From a bacterium (GTDB lineage Bacteria; SZUA-182; DTGQ01): DNA of 52,752 nt. Position numbers and translations under genes: made by a program. Below are positions 34,203-43,456 of the stretch, in pieces; within the stretch, counting starts at the first letter, position 1; the number at the start of each line of letters is the position of its first letter. The notes under the pieces are model-generated. The model saw only the letters and a program-made list of their open reading frames with translations. It did no database searches and had not been told where the DNA came from. Location of the stretch: NCBI GenBank assembly GCA_023512255.1, contig JAILZY010000018.1:1-52752 (forward strand), given 5' to 3'.

Positions 34203-35219
34203 TCAGGCCAAAAGCAGGGTAGAAAGCTTATCGGCAAGTTTTTTTCCTACTACCGGAATGGAAAAATGCTCTTCAACCTTACGCCGGGCATTGAGCCCCA
34301 TCTTTTTTCTCAACTCGATATCGGTAATCAGGGTATTGAGGGCCTGAAAGAATTCATCCATTGATGAAACCACAAATCCCTCACGGCCATGCTCAACAAG
34401 ATAGCGATTAGTTCCAACATCAGAGCAGACAGCAGGGACAGCAGCAGCCATATATTGCAGAGCCTTATAGCCGCATTTGCCTTCTGTCCACTTGTTGTCG
34501 GGCAAGGGCATCACCCCGATGTCGAACTGAGCTATCTCCTGATCCTGAGTTTCCAGTCTCCAAGGAATGTGCCTGACCTTAACCCCTGGGATTTCAACTC
34601 CGGCATCACAGACAACGTTGACCTGGATCTCGTAGACCTTAGACAGAGTCTGAAATACCGAAGATAACATTGCTAGGTGGTGCAGATTTCCTCTTCCCCC
34701 TACCCAGCCAATGATCACTTTGTCCTGAGCAGTGCTTTCTTTCTCTTGACAGCTCTGGTAGCATTTGCGTGCTATGTTGCGGGTTTCTACTGCCGAGGGA
34801 ATTACGGTTACGCTTGGGTTGAACTGAGCGGCATAGTCAGCCAGAATCTGGTTTCCAGCAACCACAAGATCAGCGATTTTGACAAGATATTGAAATTTCA
34901 AGCTTCTTGCTCTGCTGTAGGTTTGCTTGTGTCGGTCATCTCGATAATAGATAGCATCGTCAAAATCAAAGACCAGCCTTCTAGCATACCTTCTAAAAAA
35001 TTTGGCCTCAAGCTGCGTAGGCAGCTTTTTTTGCAGGTAAACAATATCAAAGTACCTCATCTGCCGAAAAGTTTTGATCTTGTCAGCAATTGTTTTCGGA
35101 TAGCGGACAGCAGACGGCTCAAACCCCTGCTGGCGTAGTTCGGCCAGGAGATTGAAAACCCTGATCCGGCTGCTCGGAAGTCTCTCATCCTGATAGATAA
35201 ACAAAATCTTGCCGCTCAT
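34203..35219 (-). CDS. Glycosyltransferase family 4-like protein
   Basis: A 338-residue GT-B enzyme. The N-terminal domain opens KILFIYQDERLPSSRIRVFN. A FDFDDAIYYRDDRHK segment typical of a GT4 subgroup follows. The C-terminal donor domain has IIGWVGGRGNLHH, IGVMPLPDNKWTEGKCGYKALQYMAAAVPAVCSDVGTN, where the Glu/Lys area binds the nucleotide-sugar, and a final VEEHFSI helix. Sugar and acceptor are unknown. It is the last of three minus-strand glycosyltransferase genes of the glycan island and is separated from the next by an inverted-repeat element. Confidence 0.88.
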   Translation of the reverse strand: MSGKILFIYQDERLPSSRIRVFNLLAELRQQGFEPSAVRYPKTIADKIKTFRQMRYFDIVYLQKKLPTQLEAKFFRRYARRLVFDFDDAIYYRDDRHKQTYSRARSLKFQYLVKIADLVVAGNQILADYAAQFNPSVTVIPSAVETRNIARKCYQSCQEKESTAQDKVIIGWVGGRGNLHHLAMLSSVFQTLSKVYEIQVNVVCDAGVEIPGVKVRHIPWRLETQDQEIAQFDIGVMPLPDNKWTEGKCGYKALQYMAAAVPAVCSDVGTNRYLVEHGREGFVVSSMDEFFQALNTLITDIELRKKMGLNARRKVEEHFSIPVVGKKLADKLSTLLLA

Positions 35220-35370
35220 GTTATTTTTTGTCTCTATATCCGCCTCTTGTGAGGCCTTATCTTATGAGGCCTTACCTTATCTATATTCAGTGCGAACCTT
35301 AAAGCTGCCCCATCAGAGGCGGCCAGAGGGATCGCTTTATTTTTCTGGCCTTTTTAGTGGTTCTTTCGCT

Positions 35371-35488
35371 GTGGTTCTTTCGCTAAGTGCGTAACACAAG
35401 TGCGCAGTGGATCAATTACACTATCAATTGTAGCTCGCGGACCTTGTGTCGCCGCAGCTTGCGCACTTTATTATCGAAAAGACCATTT
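35371..35488. repeat. Inverted-repeat (MITE-like) element, copy A
   Basis: About 118 bp with ends TGGTTCTTTCGCTAAGTGCG and CGCACTTTATTATCGAAAAG (then ACCA) in inverted orientation. The left end is preceded by an extra direct copy of GTGGTTCTTTCGCT (35357-35370). It is about 85-90% like copies at 40248 (reverse orientation) and 48861 by eye. It has no coding capacity. Its right end abuts the TAA stop of the GT2 gene at 35487. Confidence 0.85.
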
Positions 35489-36452
35489 AGGCCCCTAAGA
35501 ATAATTTTTTTCTCAAAAAATTGCCCTCTGGCCTCAACTTCCCCGCTTTTCCCCTGATCCCATGCAATACCCCAAGAGCCATAGCATAGAGTTTGAGCAT
35601 CTTTTGGTCTTCAAAAAGAAGTATTCGTAAGATGTCCTTGCGGCTCTTTTTGAGTACCCGCACTGTGCCTCGGACCTTACCATACTGCTGCCGGGCCAAG
35701 ATCAGGCGGTTGCGGGTCAGGTAATACCGTCTGAGCGGAGTATGATGAGTTGTCTCCAGAGTCTGCCAGAGGAACTTGTGGGTTTTTCTCATCCCTACCG
35801 GATGAATCATGCCAAGATGAAGAGAGAGCAATATTCTGTAGCCGCATTGGCGAAGTCTCAGACAGTATTCATGGTCAACCTGATCAATAAACAGCTCATC
35901 ACGGAAAGGGCCTACTCTGTCAAAAGCCGCTATTGACAATAAGCTGCCAGAGGTAATCAGGGTCTTTTCCTCTATCCACGCCCCAGTAGCCAAAGGACAA
36001 GGGACCTTTTGGTATATATACCCATTATTCGGGTCCTGATAGTTTGTTCCTATCATCCCCACCTCTTCCCGAAATGGACAATCCTGATAAGCTACAGCCA
36101 GATTCTCCACCATATTCTCTAGCAGGAGGCTATCCTGATCAAGAGTCAAAGCCCAAAGGAAGCCTTGACCCTTAGCCCAGCTCACACCCTGATTTAGCGC
36201 CGTAGCAAGACCAAGATTGTCAGGGTTTAGGATTAGGTGAGCGTTCAGGGAAGAAGAGAGGTTACGCAACATAGCCTGTGCCGAATCAGAGGAATGATTA
36301 TCAACGATTACCAGACGGCTAGCCTGTCTTGCTGCCTTTGCTGCCCGCTCAGGGAAACCGGCATCAGGGTGGTAGGTAACGATGATGGTACAAATGTTTT
36401 CTTTCCTTGGTCCTGAGCCTGATAGAGGTTTATTCATTATAACTTCTCGCAT
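35487..36452 (-). CDS. Rhamnosyltransferase-like GT2 glycosyltransferase
   Basis: A 321-residue GT-A enzyme: TIIVTYHPD opening, VIVDNHSSD, NPDNLGLATALNQG, ALTLDQDS (the DxD-type metal site), FIDQVDHEYCLRLRQCG and a C-terminal helical tail. This pattern is that of the rhamnosyltransferase-like GT2 subgroup active in O-antigen and surface-glycan assembly. Alternative start: ATG at 36437. The stop codon touches the end of the inverted-repeat element, so the insertion may have shaped the C-terminus. It lies 32 bp downstream of the GT4 gene at 36485. Confidence 0.88.
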   Translation of the reverse strand: MREVIMNKPLSGSGPRKENICTIIVTYHPDAGFPERAAKAARQASRLVIVDNHSSDSAQAMLRNLSSSLNAHLILNPDNLGLATALNQGVSWAKGQGFLWALTLDQDSLLLENMVENLAVAYQDCPFREEVGMIGTNYQDPNNGYIYQKVPCPLATGAWIEEKTLITSGSLLSIAAFDRVGPFRDELFIDQVDHEYCLRLRQCGYRILLSLHLGMIHPVGMRKTHKFLWQTLETTHHTPLRRYYLTRNRLILARQQYGKVRGTVRVLKKSRKDILRILLFEDQKMLKLYAMALGVLHGIRGKAGKLRPEGNFLRKKLFLGA

Positions 36453-36484
36453 TATAACCTTGTTGTTGGCTATACCCTCATCAT

Positions 36485-37654
36485 TTAGGCAATCTGCGCT
36501 AATACATCGGCGACGATTTGCTGGAGATTGACAGTAAAATCAAGGTAGCGGACGCTGTCTCGGATTCTTTGCTGTTGAGAGGGAGAATCTGAGACCGTGC
36601 CTATAAGCTGAACAAAGTCTTCCATTCCCCTTCTCAGGGAATCGACTTGGAGCGGACATGCCAAAATAATACCGGTACTGCCTGGCTGAATAACCTCAGC
36701 GCATCCGTTACGGTCAGTGGTTAATACGGGAACACCAGCCGCTAGAGCCTCAAGACAAGCATTACTGAAGGGATCATATTTGGTCGGCAGGATAAATCCA
36801 TCAGCCAAGGCTAGATATCGAAAAGCCCCTGCTTGGGGCCCAAAAAAGTGAATCCGCTCAAAAAGCCCAAGCCTTGAAGCCAGTTTTTGATAAGGTCTAA
36901 AGCACCCCTTGCCGATGACCAGCAGGTGAAATTCGGCTGGCAGGTACTGCATTCCCAAAATTGCATATTGCAGCCCCTTTCGCTCAAAGCCAGAGCCAGT
37001 AAATAGTAGAAATCGGCAGTCTGCTGAAAGCTTGTGTCTCTCAAGAAGCTGTTTTCGGATCGCCTCTTTCTGATTGAGCAGATTCCCAAATGAGCCCCAC
37101 TCTACGCCGTTATGCACCACCTTGATTTTCTGCGGCAAAATACGGTATAGGGTAGTTATTTCCCGCTTGATCATTTCCGAGTTACAGTATAGCCTCTTGA
37201 GCCCAGGGCTTTCGATAGCTTTTTTTTCATAGTGCAATTTTAGCCGATGAAAAAGGCTAAGAGGACTAAGAAGCCGAGCGAAAATTCCCCGGCCCTCATC
37301 CCGATATTTTAGAAAAATTCGGTGAGTTCCGCCTCCAGCCCGCATGTGGGTTTGTCCGGGCGTGTAATCAATGCCAAATACAGCCTCGTATGAATGAAGC
37401 TTTAGATGGCGGCTTATAGCTCGCTGGAAAGAGATGAGCCGGCCTGCTCTTCCCAAGGTCTTATGTCCGATCGGGATTATTGTAAGCTGGGCATACCCGT
37501 GTCTGCCCGCAAGGTCAGGCCACTTCTGCCCTGGTAGCGTCAGGAGACAGACCTCACAGCCTGCTTCAAGGAAGGCCTCGATCAGCCGAACCGAGAACTT
37601 CTCAGCCCCCCCATATTGGGTATAAGTAGCCTTGATGAAAGCGATATTTTTCAT
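36485..37654 (-). CDS. WaaG-like family 4 glycosyltransferase
   Basis: A 389-residue GT-B enzyme. N-terminal KATYTQYGGAEKFSVRLIEA is the glycine-rich acceptor-side loop. FLLFTGSGFERKGLQYAI and HLLVIGKG follow, then FILPTKYDPFSNACLEALAAGVPVLTTDRNGCAEVI, the EX7E donor site. LPS-core heptosyl or glucosyl transferases of the WaaG (RfaG) type look like this, including the ARGGTHR-like segment here read as MRAGGGTHR. The donor sugar is not fixed. It is the first gene of the minus-strand glycan operon, divergent from the GT2 gene at 37951. Confidence 0.9.
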   Translation of the reverse strand: MKNIAFIKATYTQYGGAEKFSVRLIEAFLEAGCEVCLLTLPGQKWPDLAGRHGYAQLTIIPIGHKTLGRAGRLISFQRAISRHLKLHSYEAVFGIDYTPGQTHMRAGGGTHRIFLKYRDEGRGIFARLLSPLSLFHRLKLHYEKKAIESPGLKRLYCNSEMIKREITTLYRILPQKIKVVHNGVEWGSFGNLLNQKEAIRKQLLERHKLSADCRFLLFTGSGFERKGLQYAILGMQYLPAEFHLLVIGKGCFRPYQKLASRLGLFERIHFFGPQAGAFRYLALADGFILPTKYDPFSNACLEALAAGVPVLTTDRNGCAEVIQPGSTGIILACPLQVDSLRRGMEDFVQLIGTVSDSPSQQQRIRDSVRYLDFTVNLQQIVADVLAQIA

Positions 37655-37843
37655 GATTGGTGTTTTTCATCATTGATTTTTTTATGATTGATGATGCTAC
37701 TTCTGACTCCTGATGATTATATTGGGATTTGATTCCATGATGCAAGAAAAATCGCTTCGTGCCAAGACTCAACTAGGGCTCAAGCTCGAATTCTCGGCTA
37801 AAGATAACTGTTCATATGAGAGTTATTGAAATTAAAATATTTC

Positions 37844-37871
37844 TTGCACACTTTAGCGCTCATGCTATAGA
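37844..37871 (+). promoter_or_regulatory. Candidate sigma70-type promoter of the plus-strand glycan operon
   Basis: TTGCAC (37844-37849) and TATAGA (37866-37871) are 16 bp apart, 80 bp before the GT2 start at 37951, in the divergent gap between the two glycan operons. No other feature is evident in 37655-37950. Confidence 0.5.
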
Positions 37872-37950
37872 ATAGAGATTCAGTAAGTAAAAATATCTTG
37901 ATCTTGTTATCCAGGCCATAGTCCGGATAATAAATATCTGTGTAGGTGAG

Positions 37951-39651
37951 ATGCCGAAGATAAAAGATTTTCCAGCAGTAGCAGCCAATTTTACCAAAGA
38001 TCTTATTAGGGGGGATTTTCGCTCCATTAGGGAAAATTTTTCCGGCTACTTACTGTATAAGTTAAATAAAAAATTAAAGGATGACAGCAGCCTCAGATAT
38101 CCAATATGGAGATATATCCATGCTCGAAAGTATCATCAGCTCATGAATCAGTCCTCGATGATCAGCCACTCAAAGATCAGATTCATCATTATCTATTTTT
38201 CCGATGGGAAAATAAGTAACTCAGCTGGCCGCAGGATATCGAATCTTTTGAAAAATCAAAGCCATAAAAACTATTGTCTCATCCTGGCTGGGGCCGATCA
38301 TAATATTGAACACCTTACCCGCCAACTTGAGCATGAATATACCGAAGGACGGTCTGATGAGCACTTAGTCTATCTGTGCTTCGTTGAGCATAAAGATCTG
38401 ATCGCCCGACATGCTTTAAACAGTGTTGCCAAGGCGATTCAGGAGGATAGCGCCCTAGAACTCATATACAGTGATGAAGATATCATCAATAAGTACGGCC
38501 TGCGGGTTGATCCCTATTTCAAGCCGCAGTATGCTCCCTTACTCCTTTTGAGTCATAATTACCTGAGCGCTTTTCTCTGCCTCAAGTTAACCGATGAGAT
38601 CGTCCGAGAGATTAAGAGTTGGGAGAAAATAAATCAAGCCTCTATCTACAGGTTGGTATTAAAACTTACCAGAGGCAGGATAAGATCGACGAGAATTGCC
38701 GACGTATTATATCATCGGCATTGGCAAAATGCCATTAGGCAGGAAACTGAGTCAACTCAGGATCTAGTTCAGAATGAGGTCCTGGCTAGAGGGCTTAAGG
38801 CAAGAGTTTTCAGCTATAACCCTGCTGGATTTAATGTCTTGAAATTTTCCCCTGAGGGAAATCCTAGGGTATCAATCATTATCCCCTTTAAAGATAAGGT
38901 TTCGCTGTTAGATATCTGCCTTAAAAGCATTGAGATAAGGTCGACCTATGATAATTATGAGATAATTCTAATTGATAATAGGAGTACGGAGCAAGAAACC
39001 TTTGAGTACCTGAAAAACACAAAACATCGGGTAATTAAGGCGGATATAGAGTTTAACTATTCGAAATTAAACAATATCGGCTGCCAAGCAGCCGAGGGAG
39101 AATACCTCCTCTTTTTGAACAACGATACGGAAATCATCACTCCTGACTGGATAGAGAGTATGCTTGGTTTGGCTCAACTACCTGAAGTAGGAGCAGTTGG
39201 GGCCAAACTTTTATTTCCTGACAACACCATTCAACATGTCGGTGTGGTTTTGGGCACTCGGCACATCAATCGATGCCTTGGGGCGGATGAAGGGGGTTAT
39301 AAACATTATAATAATCTGGTCAGGGAATATGGCTGTGTTACGGGCGCCTGCTTAATGGTCTCAAAGAATAAGTATCGCCAGGTAGGGGGATTTACCGAAT
39401 GCCTGGCTGTGGAAGGTAATGATGTCGATTTCTGTTTCAAACTGTTAAGGGCTGGCTATTATAATGTCTATAACCCTCACTCTGTTCTCTACCATTATGA
39501 ATCGGCCTCAAGAAAAGGAAAGTTTAGAACAACGGTTCAGCAAGAGAGGCTGTACATGCAACAGAATTGGAAGGAGTTTATGGTCAATGACCAATTTTAT
39601 AGCCCGAATTTTTCTCCGACACGACATGATTACTGTATCAGAATAGGTTAA
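37951..39651 (+). CDS. Large GT2 glycosyltransferase with N-terminal degenerate GT-like region
   Basis: A 566-residue protein. The C-terminal half is an active-looking GT2 domain (about 305-540): RVSIIIPFKDK, EIILIDNRST, EYLLFLNNDTEI (metal site), NDVDFCFKLLRAGY. The N-terminal ~290 residues contain ELIYSDEDIINKYGLRVDPYFKPQY, a conserved block of large O-antigen GT2 enzymes. The protein probably elongates or decorates a surface polysaccharide. Base composition is AT-richer than the flanking housekeeping genes by eye, as usual in O-antigen islands. It is followed by a methyltransferase gene (38 bp). Confidence 0.88.
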   Translation: MPKIKDFPAVAANFTKDLIRGDFRSIRENFSGYLLYKLNKKLKDDSSLRYPIWRYIHARKYHQLMNQSSMISHSKIRFIIIYFSDGKISNSAGRRISNLLKNQSHKNYCLILAGADHNIEHLTRQLEHEYTEGRSDEHLVYLCFVEHKDLIARHALNSVAKAIQEDSALELIYSDEDIINKYGLRVDPYFKPQYAPLLLLSHNYLSAFLCLKLTDEIVREIKSWEKINQASIYRLVLKLTRGRIRSTRIADVLYHRHWQNAIRQETESTQDLVQNEVLARGLKARVFSYNPAGFNVLKFSPEGNPRVSIIIPFKDKVSLLDICLKSIEIRSTYDNYEIILIDNRSTEQETFEYLKNTKHRVIKADIEFNYSKLNNIGCQAAEGEYLLFLNNDTEIITPDWIESMLGLAQLPEVGAVGAKLLFPDNTIQHVGVVLGTRHINRCLGADEGGYKHYNNLVREYGCVTGACLMVSKNKYRQVGGFTECLAVEGNDVDFCFKLLRAGYYNVYNPHSVLYHYESASRKGKFRTTVQQERLYMQQNWKEFMVNDQFYSPNFSPTRHDYCIRIG

Positions 39652-39689
39652 CTATAGGAATATGTAGTTATTTTGGACTTCAATACTAT

Positions 39690-40220
39690 ATGCTTATGCT
39701 TCATATTGGATGCGGCGATGTTTATTTTGACCACTGGATAAATATCGATCTTGAGTCAGAGAAAGCGGACCTTCACCATGATCTTAGGCATCCCTTGCCA
39801 TTTGAGGATAATTCGGTTGATTTTATTTACAATGAGCATTTTATTGAACACCTGACCTTACAGGAAGGCTTAGCCGCGATGGCTGATTTCTACAGAGTCT
39901 TAAAGAAGGGAGGAGTAGTTAGGATAGCTACTCCTGATCTTGATTACTTGATCTTTCGGTATATTTTTTTCTGGAAGCATCAAGAATGGATAAAAAAGTA
40001 TGGATACCGGCGGCTGAAGACAAGGGCTGAGATGCTCAATCTCTGTTTTAGAGAATGGGGGCACCAATATCTTTACAATCAGCAGGAGCTGAAGCGTCGC
40101 CTTAAGGAGGCAGGTTTTCATAAAATTTACTCTCAAAAGTTTCAAAAAAGTAAGTATCCAGAGCTCAGAAATAGAGAAACAAGGAAAGATTCAAAGTTAA
40201 TTTTAGAGGCGGTTAAATAG
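39690..40220 (+). CDS. SAM-dependent class I methyltransferase
   Basis: A 176-residue Rossmann methyltransferase: motif I LHIGCGDVYFDHWINID, acidic end of strand 2, HPLPFEDNSVDFIYNEHFIEHL and VLKKGGVVRIATPDL. This type is frequent in glycan clusters, where it may methylate a sugar or processing intermediate. The start is a pair of in-frame ATGs (39690 and 39696) without a clear ribosome-binding site. The inverted-repeat element B follows 27 bp after the stop. Confidence 0.85.
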   Translation: MLMLHIGCGDVYFDHWINIDLESEKADLHHDLRHPLPFEDNSVDFIYNEHFIEHLTLQEGLAAMADFYRVLKKGGVVRIATPDLDYLIFRYIFFWKHQEWIKKYGYRRLKTRAEMLNLCFREWGHQYLYNQQELKRRLKEAGFHKIYSQKFQKSKYPELRNRETRKDSKLILEAVK

Positions 40221-40247
40221 CCCTCATATTTTCGATTAATGGAGGCT

Positions 40248-40370
40248 AAGCGGTCTTTTCGCCAACAAAGTGCGTAAGCTGCGGCGGCACAAGGTCCGCG
40301 AGCTATAATTAATAGCGTAATTGATCCGCTGTGCATTTGTGTTACGCATTTAGTGAGGAAACCACTAAGC
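40248..40370. repeat. Inverted-repeat (MITE-like) element, copy B
   Basis: Ends are AAGCGGTCTTTTCGCCAAC and AGTGAGGAAACCACTAAGC, the reverse orientation of copies A and C. CTAAGC occurs on both sides (40246-40251 and 40365-40370), a possible target duplication or part of the ends. It lies between the methyltransferase and acyltransferase genes and has no coding capacity. Confidence 0.85.
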
Positions 40371-40430
40371 TTCCTCTTGAATCGAGATCGAGGATGGGGA
40401 ATCATTTAAATTTGGAAATCAGGAACCATT

Positions 40431-40979
40431 ATGGACAAATATAATATTCCTGGCGTGAGAACCTTTGAATTTACAAAAATCATTGGGCTAGAAAATATTG
40501 AGTTTGGCCGAAACGTCCTGATCGATGATTTTGTTCTGATTTATGCCAAGAATAAGATAAAGATAGGGAACTATGTTCATATAGCTTGCTTCACCTCCAT
40601 AACTGGAGGTGAAAAGTTTGAAATGGGTGATTTTTCTGGAATATCGCAGGGGTGCAGAATCCTAACCGGTACAGAAGATTTTAAATTCTGGGGATTTGGC
40701 AATCCAACCATAGATGAGCGATATAGAAACACGGAACGAGCACCTATTTGCCTAGGCAGATTTTGCCTGATAGGGGCTAACAGTGTCATCTTGCCTGGAG
40801 TAACGATTGGCGAAGGGGCTACGGTGGGAGCTTGCTCTGTGGTATCCAAGAACCTAGATCCTTGGGGAATTTATGTGGGAAACAGGAAGGTTGGAGAAAG
40901 GGATAGAGAGGGTGTGCTAAAAACCTACGAGCGTTTTCTCCACGAGCTAGAATCAGGGGCTGATGATAAAAGAGCATAA
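40431..40979 (+). CDS. Left-handed beta-helix (hexapeptide) acyltransferase
   Basis: A 182-residue protein with hexapeptide repeats: IEFGRNVLIDDFVLI, IGNYVHIACFTSITGG, ICLGRFCLIGANSVILPGVTIGEGATVGACSVVSKNL. These trimeric enzymes use acetyl-CoA to acylate a hydroxyl or amino group. Its stop overlaps the start of the PLP aminotransferase gene by 17 bp. Such aminotransferase/acetyltransferase pairs typically make N-acetylated amino sugars (FdtB/FdtC- or QdtB/QdtC-like logic), which is the likeliest role. The exact sugar is unknown. Confidence 0.88.
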   Translation: MDKYNIPGVRTFEFTKIIGLENIEFGRNVLIDDFVLIYAKNKIKIGNYVHIACFTSITGGEKFEMGDFSGISQGCRILTGTEDFKFWGFGNPTIDERYRNTERAPICLGRFCLIGANSVILPGVTIGEGATVGACSVVSKNLDPWGIYVGNRKVGERDREGVLKTYERFLHELESGADDKRA

Positions 40980-42108
40980 ACCATTTGCACAGCCAATTTA
41001 TGTAACTCGCCCGATTTTGCCTAACTTGGAAGAGCTGACTGAAAAGCTAAAAGAGGTCTGGGAGTCAAAGTGGCTTACCAATAACGGCCCTCAGCATCAA
41101 CTTCTTGAGGAGAAACTCCGGCAGCTACTCAAGGTCCCCTATCTTTCCTTGTTCAATAATGGGACGATAGCACTCATCACGGCCTGTCAAAGCCTTCGGC
41201 TTTCTGGTGATGTAATTACCACTCCCTTTACCTTTCCGGCTACTCCTCACGTACTGAGCTGGAATAATATAAAGCCAATTTTCTGCGACATCGATCCAAA
41301 CACCATGAATATCGATGCCAATAAGATTGAGTCAATGATTACTCCTCAAACCACAGGCATTCTGGCGGTCCACGTTTTCGGTACCCCTTGCGATGTTATT
41401 AAAATACAGGAAGTAGCTGACCGCTACGGCCTGAAAATTATTTATGATGCCGCCCATGCTTTCGGCGTTGAGATTAGGGGAGAAGGGATTGGGAATTTTG
41501 GGGATATCTCGATGATGAGTTTTCATGCCACCAAACTCTTCCATACAGCAGAAGGAGGGGCTTTAACCTTTCAAGATAAGAATCTAAAGCTTAGGATCGA
41601 TCTGCTAAAAAACTTTGGTATCAAGAATGAAGATGAAGTGGTCATGCCCGGCATCAATGGCAAAATGAATGAGCTGCAGGCCATACTTGGGCTGATAAAT
41701 CTTAACTATTTCGAGCAAGAGAGAGAAAAGAGGAAGCTTTTGACTGAAACCTACCGCCAATGCTTACGGGATGTCGAAGGAGTTAGTTTCCTTGATGATA
41801 GTCCAGAAGTAAAAAGCAGCTACCAGTATTTTGTAATTCGTATCCATGAAAAAGCCTTTGGGAGAAGTAGAAATGAGGTATACAGCGAATTTAAACGCTA
41901 CAATATCTTTACTCGTAAATACTTCTATCCCCTATGCAGTGACTATACCTGCTATCGGCATCTGCCCTCCTCTTCGCCGACAAATCTGCCCGTAGCTCAG
42001 GAGGTTGTTCAGCAGGTTTTATCACTTCCTCTTTATGGTGAGCTTTCGGTTAGCGATGTAGAAAAGATTTGTGATATTTTAAAGAGTTTCAGAAGGAAAT
42101 CACATTAA
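40963..42108 (+). CDS. DegT/DnrJ/EryC1 PLP-dependent sugar aminotransferase
   Basis: A 381-residue aminotransferase of the sugar-nucleotide class: LSLFNNGTIAL, TTPFTFPAT, DAAHAFG, and the PLP lysine region SFHATKLFHTAEGG (Lys in HATK). GINGKMNELQAILGL is the conserved family segment. It should aminate a 3-keto- or 4-keto-deoxysugar nucleotide. It is translationally coupled to the acyltransferase just upstream. The ketosugar-forming genes (RmlA/RmlB type) are not in the window and must lie elsewhere. Confidence 0.93.
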   Translation: MIKEHKPFAQPIYVTRPILPNLEELTEKLKEVWESKWLTNNGPQHQLLEEKLRQLLKVPYLSLFNNGTIALITACQSLRLSGDVITTPFTFPATPHVLSWNNIKPIFCDIDPNTMNIDANKIESMITPQTTGILAVHVFGTPCDVIKIQEVADRYGLKIIYDAAHAFGVEIRGEGIGNFGDISMMSFHATKLFHTAEGGALTFQDKNLKLRIDLLKNFGIKNEDEVVMPGINGKMNELQAILGLINLNYFEQEREKRKLLTETYRQCLRDVEGVSFLDDSPEVKSSYQYFVIRIHEKAFGRSRNEVYSEFKRYNIFTRKYFYPLCSDYTCYRHLPSSSPTNLPVAQEVVQQVLSLPLYGELSVSDVEKICDILKSFRRKSH

Positions 42109-42150
42109 TCAAGGGTAAAGCAAAGTCTTGCGCCCGAAGGGTTGCGGAAG

Positions 42151-43263
42151 ATGCCAAGAGTGAGTGTTGTTATGGCCTCATACAATCATGAAAAATATGT
42201 TGCTGAGGCTATCCAAAGTGCCCTGGACCAGACATATCAGGACATTGAAATCATTATCACTGATGACGGCTCTACCGATGGGACTGTAAGTCAGATAAAA
42301 AAATTTCGTGATCCTCGGATTAGCCTGTTTTGTTTTGAAAAAAATCAAGGGGCGTGTGTTGCTATCCGCACAAGCCTTGAGAAAGCTCGCGGTGAATATA
42401 TTGCTCTTTTGAATTCTGATGACGTATTTTACCCCGACAAGCTTGAGAAGCAGGTAAGCTTTCTAAATGATCATTCTGATATTGCCGCGGTTTTCAGCCA
42501 CGCACAAATTATTGATGAACAAGGCAATGACTTTGTCGATGTAAATCACTTTTATTATAGCATTTTTCAACAGGCGAATAGAACACGTTTTGAATGGCTT
42601 AATCACTTTTTCTATCATCGAAACTGCCTCTGCCATCCCAGTGTCCTGATTCGTAGAAAATGTTATGAAACAATAGGTTATTATGACGAGCGCTATGCTC
42701 AGCTGCCTGATTTCGATTTCTGGATTCGGCTCTGTATGCACTATGAAATCCATGTGCTTCAAGAAAAACTTATAAAATTCAGAATCAGGACAGATGAGGC
42801 AAATGCCAGTGGGAACAGACCCGAAGTCAGAATCCGGGATAGGTGGGAATTTGGCCAGATTCTCAAAAACTACCTGAGAATCAAGACCTGTGAAGATTTG
42901 CTGAAAATCTTCCCAGAGGCGGCAGAATATCAGAAAATTGACGAGAATTTAATTCCATTTTATGTAGCCATGATTGCCTTGAAGGTAAACTCCCCCATTT
43001 ATCAGCTCTTTGCAGTTAATACCCTCCATGAGCTGCTAGGCAATCGAAAAATCGCTGAAAAGCTTGAAACCAGGTACAATTTCAGATACATTGACCTAAT
43101 CAGGTTGACGGGAAGATACGATTTCTTTAATTTGGAGAGAGGCGAGATTGAAAAAAGCAAAGAGGAAAGGGAGAGAGAAAGGCTAGTGAAAAATAAGGGA
43201 ATATTCAAGACTATCTTCAAATCTCTCAATTTTCACCGGAAGAATACAAAATCCAGGGGTTGA
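42151..43263 (+). CDS. GT2 glycosyltransferase
   Basis: About 370 residues from the ATG at 42151; an in-frame TTG at 42142 is less likely. GT-A features are VSVVMASYNHEKYVAEAI, IIITDDGSTDGT, YIALLNSDDVFYPDKLEKQ (metal site), CHPSVLIRRKCYE and LPDFDFWIRL. It is the last plus-strand gene of the glycan island; a Lys/Glu/Arg-rich tail follows the catalytic domain. The 193-bp gap to the convergent LtaS-like gene shows no gene. Confidence 0.9.
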   Translation: MPRVSVVMASYNHEKYVAEAIQSALDQTYQDIEIIITDDGSTDGTVSQIKKFRDPRISLFCFEKNQGACVAIRTSLEKARGEYIALLNSDDVFYPDKLEKQVSFLNDHSDIAAVFSHAQIIDEQGNDFVDVNHFYYSIFQQANRTRFEWLNHFFYHRNCLCHPSVLIRRKCYETIGYYDERYAQLPDFDFWIRLCMHYEIHVLQEKLIKFRIRTDEANASGNRPEVRIRDRWEFGQILKNYLRIKTCEDLLKIFPEAAEYQKIDENLIPFYVAMIALKVNSPIYQLFAVNTLHELLGNRKIAEKLETRYNFRYIDLIRLTGRYDFFNLERGEIEKSKEERERERLVKNKGIFKTIFKSLNFHRKNTKSRG

Positions 43264-43456
43264 ATCTCTTTATTGTTATTTTTTATTCGCTCTTATTTAT
43301 TAGCTACCATTGAGAGACATAACCCTAATAAGAGCTAAGCCCATTCGAGGGTTTATGGTGTCTGATATATAAGGCTAGCAGCTGGCGGCAAATTCCTCAT
43401 ACAACCTAACAGGTAGTTGCTTTCTCCCCGATAGTTGCTTTCTTTCCCTGGCGTGG

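Noticed and set aside
34152-34364. Small plus-strand frame overlapping the end of the GT4 gene.
   Set aside because: It is antisense to the well-supported glycosyltransferase over most of its length and has no motif.
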